NCBI GenBank assembly: GCA_028679495.1
Contig: JAJRBK010000178.1
Span: forward strand, 1-15,184
Source: Methanobacteriota archaeon
GTDB lineage: Archaea; Halobacteriota; Bog-38; Methanoflorentales; Methanoflorentaceae
DNA length: 15,184 nucleotides
Reading direction: 5' to 3'
Within the stretch, counting starts at the first letter, position 1. Every line of letters starts with the position of its first letter. The notes under the pieces are model-generated. The model was given only the letters and a program-made list of their open reading frames with translations, was not told the DNA's origin and searched no databases. Of this stretch, positions 13,806 through 15,184 are shown one piece after another. A program made the position numbers and the translations under genes.

Positions 13806-14161
13806 TAGTTTTGCATTTGCCGTTTTCTGTTTTCCATGTTCTTCCTTTCATACGCTTCGGCCACTGCCTGAGGACTTAATCCAGCGCTTATCATAGCGGA
13901 AACCAAGAAATGGAGACAGTCAATAAGCTCCTCATCGACCATGTGCCATTTTTCTTCAGTTAGCTTGTGCCTCTTCCACCACTTGCGTTCGCCCGTGATG
14001 ACGACGCCGAGCGTGTTGCGTGCTTCATACGCTTCTTGAATTAGGTGACCCAAAAGCGCTGTAACACGGTCCTCTGTGTCCCATTCTGCAAAGGGTGGCT
14101 GATTTTGGACTGATTCATCAAAACTCGCTTGCAACTCGAATATCCTGTCAAGTCTGTCCAT
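13802..14161 (-). CDS. All-alpha NTP pyrophosphohydrolase, dimeric dUTPase-like (MazG superfamily)
   Basis: About 119 residues from the chosen start, all helical. The pattern is that of dimeric dUTPases and related all-alpha NTP-PPases: MDRLDRIFELQASFD at the N-terminus, an acidic pair in HLIQEAYEARNTLG (E43, E46), KWWKRHK (60-66), then MVDEELIDCLHFLVSAM (74-90) with the metal-binding Glu/Asp residues, and EAYERKNMENRKRQ (102-115), the substrate-binding K-N-x2-N-R end. It would hydrolyse dUTP (or dCTP or a damaged nucleotide) to the monophosphate. The ATG at 14161 is chosen because the family motif begins there; in-frame starts at 14188 (ATG), 14221 (ATG) and 14227 (TTG) exist and none has a good SD. 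Its stop overlaps the endoQ stop by 4 bases. The exact substrate cannot be read. Confidence 0.78.
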   Translation of the reverse strand: MDRLDRIFELQASFDESVQNQPPFAEWDTEDRVTALLGHLIQEAYEARNTLGVVITGERKWWKRHKLTEEKWHMVDEELIDCLHFLVSAMISAGLSPQAVAEAYERKNMENRKRQMQNY

Positions 14162-14264
14162 GCACTGAGTTACACGAAGAGAGCTCATAACGATGTCGCT
14201 CAAGAAGCTTGAAAGGAACATTAGCAAAAGCTTTTAGGCGAGCGAGCGAATCGTGTGCAATAGA

Positions 14265-15184
14265 ATGGAAAGAAAGCAGCGAGATAAACTGATACTTTTG
14301 GGGATAGCAAGTGCGGTGGCCTTAGTTTTAATCTTCATCTCCTGGACTTTTAAGAGCGTTATCGCCATAACCCTCCTCCTCGCATTCATTTTGCAGTATC
14401 CAACGGCGTGGCTTGAGAGACGTATACACCGACGGCGAACCTCGATAATGATTGTGCTCGCGCTCATTTTTGCAGCACTTGCGTTCATCCTCCTCGACCT
14501 CGTCTATATACTATATAGTGAGGTAGCAAGCCTGTCTAGCTCGTCAGTGAACGTTGATGAGCTGCTTAATCAGGGTCTAGAGGGTTTGGTAACTCGCGTT
14601 AGCACGCGGATAAGCGAGTCTTTTCAAGCCACGGGTTTGCAGGAAAGAATCGCTCAGATCACCGCAACAATCTTGAACGATTTGCTGACAAGCGTCACAC
14701 GAGTTATCGAACAGATCATTCCAAACGTCCCACTTTACATCGTTGAACTCATTATCATCACGCTGCTTTCGTACTACCTTTTGTTGCGTGGCAGCGACCT
14801 TGTGCCCGAGTTCACGACGCTCGTACCGTATGAGTATCAACGGTACGTTAATCGATTTCTTTCACACCTACAAAAAATCTATTATTCTCTCTATGTCGTT
14901 AACATTGCATCGAGTTTTGTAAGCGGCGTCTTAGCAGCAATTGGATACGCGATACTCGGAGTGCCTTACTTCCTCACCTTCGCCATTCTTATCGCCATTT
15001 TCGGTCTCATTCCGGTCATCGGACGAGCCATCGTGTACGTGCCGTTAACGGTATATTATCTCCTCATCGGGGAACCGATTCGCGCCATAATACTGCTCGC
15101 TTTCAGTTGGGCGGTGCTTGATCAGCTTACCGGACTGTACATCCTCCCTCTGTGGGCACATCGAACGGGAAAGGTACCCCAAGC
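14265..15184 (+). CDS. AI-2E / PerM-family permease (partial, C-terminus beyond right edge)
   Basis: An open frame runs from the ATG at 14265 off the right edge, giving 306 visible codons. It begins MERKQRDKLILLGIASAVAL, followed by paired N-terminal helices (to about residue 85). A polar helical segment (about 86-140, with TRVSTRISESFQATGLQERI) comes next, then four or five membrane helices. YYLLLRGSDLVPEF, a long amphipathic stretch (YEYQRYVNRFLSHLQKIYYS), SGVLAAIGYAILGVPYF and FGLIPVIGRAIVYVPL are the ordered landmarks of the AI-2E transporter family (PF01594), which includes PerM/YdiK and sodium or AI-2 exporters. Cargo cannot be inferred. An in-frame GTG at 14253 is an alternative start; a stop precedes it at 14235. 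No SD is evident. It diverges from the dUTPase-like gene. About 30-50 residues should be missing. Confidence 0.85.
   Translation, partial: MERKQRDKLILLGIASAVALVLIFISWTFKSVIAITLLLAFILQYPTAWLERRIHRRRTSIMIVLALIFAALAFILLDLVYILYSEVASLSSSSVNVDELLNQGLEGLVTRVSTRISESFQATGLQERIAQITATILNDLLTSVTRVIEQIIPNVPLYIVELIIITLLSYYLLLRGSDLVPEFTTLVPYEYQRYVNRFLSHLQKIYYSLYVVNIASSFVSGVLAAIGYAILGVPYFLTFAILIAIFGLIPVIGRAIVYVPLTVYYLLIGEPIRAIILLAFSWAVLDQLTGLYILPLWAHRTGKVPQ

Noticed and set aside
14234..14840. Minus-strand ORFs of 84 and 87 residues facing the AI-2E-like gene
   Set aside because: Antisense to a continuous permease frame with AI-2E family landmarks.
1..15184. CRISPR array, rRNA gene, toxin-antitoxin pair or complete insertion sequence
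   Set aside because: No regularly spaced repeats, rRNA-like stretches, paired small genes or intact transposase were seen on either strand.

Overview
This window looks archaeal and most likely euryarchaeal, perhaps a methanogen or ANME-type lineage; genus cannot be read from the sequence. The signs are a tRNA-Leu whose intron sits in a perfect bulge-helix-bulge, an ALG7/AglH-type GlcNAc-1-phosphate transferase, an archaeal fused GlmU-like enzyme, a DacZ-type c-di-AMP synthase, an endonuclease Q, TATA-like boxes and sparse Shine-Dalgarno (SD) sites.

Positions 1-10549 form a surface-glycan / lipid-linked-sugar locus. A truncated GT4 glycosyltransferase (minus strand, runs off the left edge) diverges from a Wzx-type flippase (1213-2523) and a large GT-C-like membrane protein (2565-4907). 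These converge on a four-gene minus-strand operon whose transcription order follows a pathway: glmM (9963-8635), GlmU-like enzyme (8641-7415), a UDP-GlcNAc 2-epimerase-fold protein (7343-6039) and GPT (6021-5020). Together they would make GlcN-1-P, then UDP-GlcNAc, perhaps a further UDP-sugar, and load it on a polyprenyl phosphate. A left-handed beta-helix acyltransferase (10112-10549) diverges from glmM. The epimerase-like protein is the main surprise: three of the four catalytic positions of the WecB family are replaced and it carries an extra C-terminal tail.

Positions 10554-11256 hold a DUF1405 membrane protein whose stop codon supplies the first base of tRNA-Leu(UAG). The tRNA appears to have its own promoter inside the end of that gene. 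About 320 bases after the tRNA terminator contain no intact gene and look like decayed coding DNA.

Positions 11626-15184 are a nucleotide-signalling and genome-maintenance block. dacZ (c-di-AMP synthase, preceded by a 14-codon leader ORF with a perfect SD) diverges from endoQ, the endonuclease acting on deaminated bases. endoQ converges, with overlapping stop codons, on an all-alpha dUTPase-type NTP pyrophosphohydrolase. That gene diverges from an AI-2E/PerM-family permease cut by the right edge. dUTPase and EndoQ address the same threat, uracil in DNA, from the pool side and the repair side.
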